From assembly GCA_003353825.1 (NCBI GenBank), contig PIVW01000097.1, positions 1 through 14,700 of the forward strand: a stretch of 14,700 nt of DNA, in the 5' to 3' direction. Origin of the DNA: Chloroflexota bacterium. GTDB lineage: Bacteria; Chloroflexota; Anaerolineae; J102. Numbering within the stretch: position 1 is the stretch's first letter; each line of letters opens with the position of its first letter. Both the position numbers and the translations under genes were made by a program. Positions 14,385 through 14,700 of the stretch are shown here, piece by piece. A model generated the notes under the pieces. That model saw only the letters and a program-made list of their open reading frames with translations. It was not told the DNA's origin and did not search any database.

Positions 14385-14478
14385 AAAATGAAGTCCCAGA
14401 GTTACTGAGCGGCGCCCCATAAGTGGGACTGGTCCGACTCCAGCTGTATCAGAAGATGTACCCACAGTCGGATTATAC
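14385..14478 (-). ncRNA. Candidate structured small RNA, minus strand
   Basis: Two hairpins lie in tandem: TCCGACT/AGTCGGA (14433-14439 with 14466-14472) and AGTCCCA/TGGGACT (14392-14398 with 14424-14430). On the minus strand a TATAAT (14470-14475 region) precedes them, and the second stem is followed by TCATTTTATATTT, a loosely U-rich end. The promoter lacks a good -35 and its -10 overlaps the first stem, so this may instead be a relic of a mobile element or an mRNA end for arginine deiminase. Confidence 0.25.
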
Positions 14479-14524
14479 TACCACAGCAAAAGGGGCAAGA
14501 AAAAACGGGCGTCGTGGCTACTTC

Positions 14525-14566
14525 GGTCATCCGGCGGCGAAATGGTCAGGCCGCACGCCGATAGTC
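14525..14566. repeat. Three GTCA units spaced by 18-19 bp
   Basis: GGTCA at 14525 and 14544 and AGTCA at 14562 recur with about helical-turn-pair spacing, separated by GC-rich cores. Spaced short repeats of this kind occur at the ends of IS21-like elements, but no transposase gene or full terminus is visible. Confidence 0.2.
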
Positions 14567-14700
14567 ATGGTGTAAACCAGCTAATAACCATTGGTGCTAG
14601 TTGAGAGAATATCTTCACACTACATATAGTATGCTTGTCAAATGTGCTACTAAATGCAGGCATCAGGAATACGTGGCAGTGATTTTCTGTTCAGATGCTC

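Larger units (their letters stand above)
14349..14700. other. Gene-free right end of the window
   Basis: No coding region is supported in the last 352 bp. It contains two tandem inverted repeats (14392-14472) and a set of spaced GTCA repeats (14525-14566). Beyond 14600 I see nothing distinctive. Confidence 0.5.

Noticed and set aside
1..14700. tRNA, rRNA genes or a CRISPR array
   Set aside because: No cloverleaf-like sequence with a T-loop GTTCRANNC motif in context, no rRNA segment and no regularly spaced direct repeats of 25-40 bp were seen on reading through.

Overview
The window is a piece of a bacterial chromosome, most likely from the phylum Chloroflexota (an Anaerolineae- or Caldilineae-like lineage). 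This rests on gene content and style: a tandem PspC-domain membrane protein, a stand-alone SAM hydroxide adenosyltransferase, a MurA with Asp in place of the catalytic Cys, and an intergenic repeat half (CCCTTCGACAGGCTCAGGGC type). No rRNA or other phylogenetic marker is present, so the assignment is an inference. Most of the window is moderately GC-rich. The stretch from about 4.8 to 6.9 kb is clearly AT-rich and looks imported.

Layout. At 1-658 (minus strand) lies a yebC/PmpR-like gene whose first ~100 codons are normal and whose remainder is scrambled. At 770-2422 (minus) is pyrG, CTP synthase, with a good extended -10 promoter and a perfect hairpin plus U-tract directly before its Shine-Dalgarno. 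At 2760-3590 (minus) is a two-PspC-domain, LiaF-like envelope protein, with its own 3' terminator and a second hairpin/U-tract in its leader. At 3852-4661 (plus) is the SAM hydroxide adenosyltransferase (DUF62). At 4823-6889 is the AT-rich island: a GNAT acetyltransferase (minus) and an M42-like metallopeptidase (plus), divergent with overlapping 5' ends. At 6890-7404 is a gene-free, repeat-rich spacer with a repeat half, a 121-bp element bounded by 20-bp perfect inverted repeats, and several palindromes.

At 7405-10228 (plus) murA is followed after 10 bp by a polytopic DUF2142/GT-C-like membrane protein; the two probably form a cell-envelope operon. Convergent to them on the minus strand (12667 down to 10237) are a site-2-protease-like M50 metallopeptidase, a small HD-domain protein and a TyrA-like dehydrogenase that lacks both catalytic histidines expected of prephenate dehydrogenase. 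At 12747-12971 (plus) is a possible 74-aa protein. At 13080-14348 (plus) is a complete arginine deiminase. The last 350 bp hold no gene but contain nested inverted repeats that could be a small minus-strand RNA, and a short run of spaced repeats.

How the genes work together: several concern the cell envelope (MurA, the DUF2142 protein, the PspC protein, the M50 protease) and the rest are metabolic (CTP synthesis, SAM hydrolysis, arginine deimination). I do not see a complete defence or secondary-metabolite system. The items most worth a second look are the GNAT/M42-like island, the two leader hairpins (pyrG and pspC), the MurA active-site replacement, the divergent TyrA-like protein and the broken yebC.
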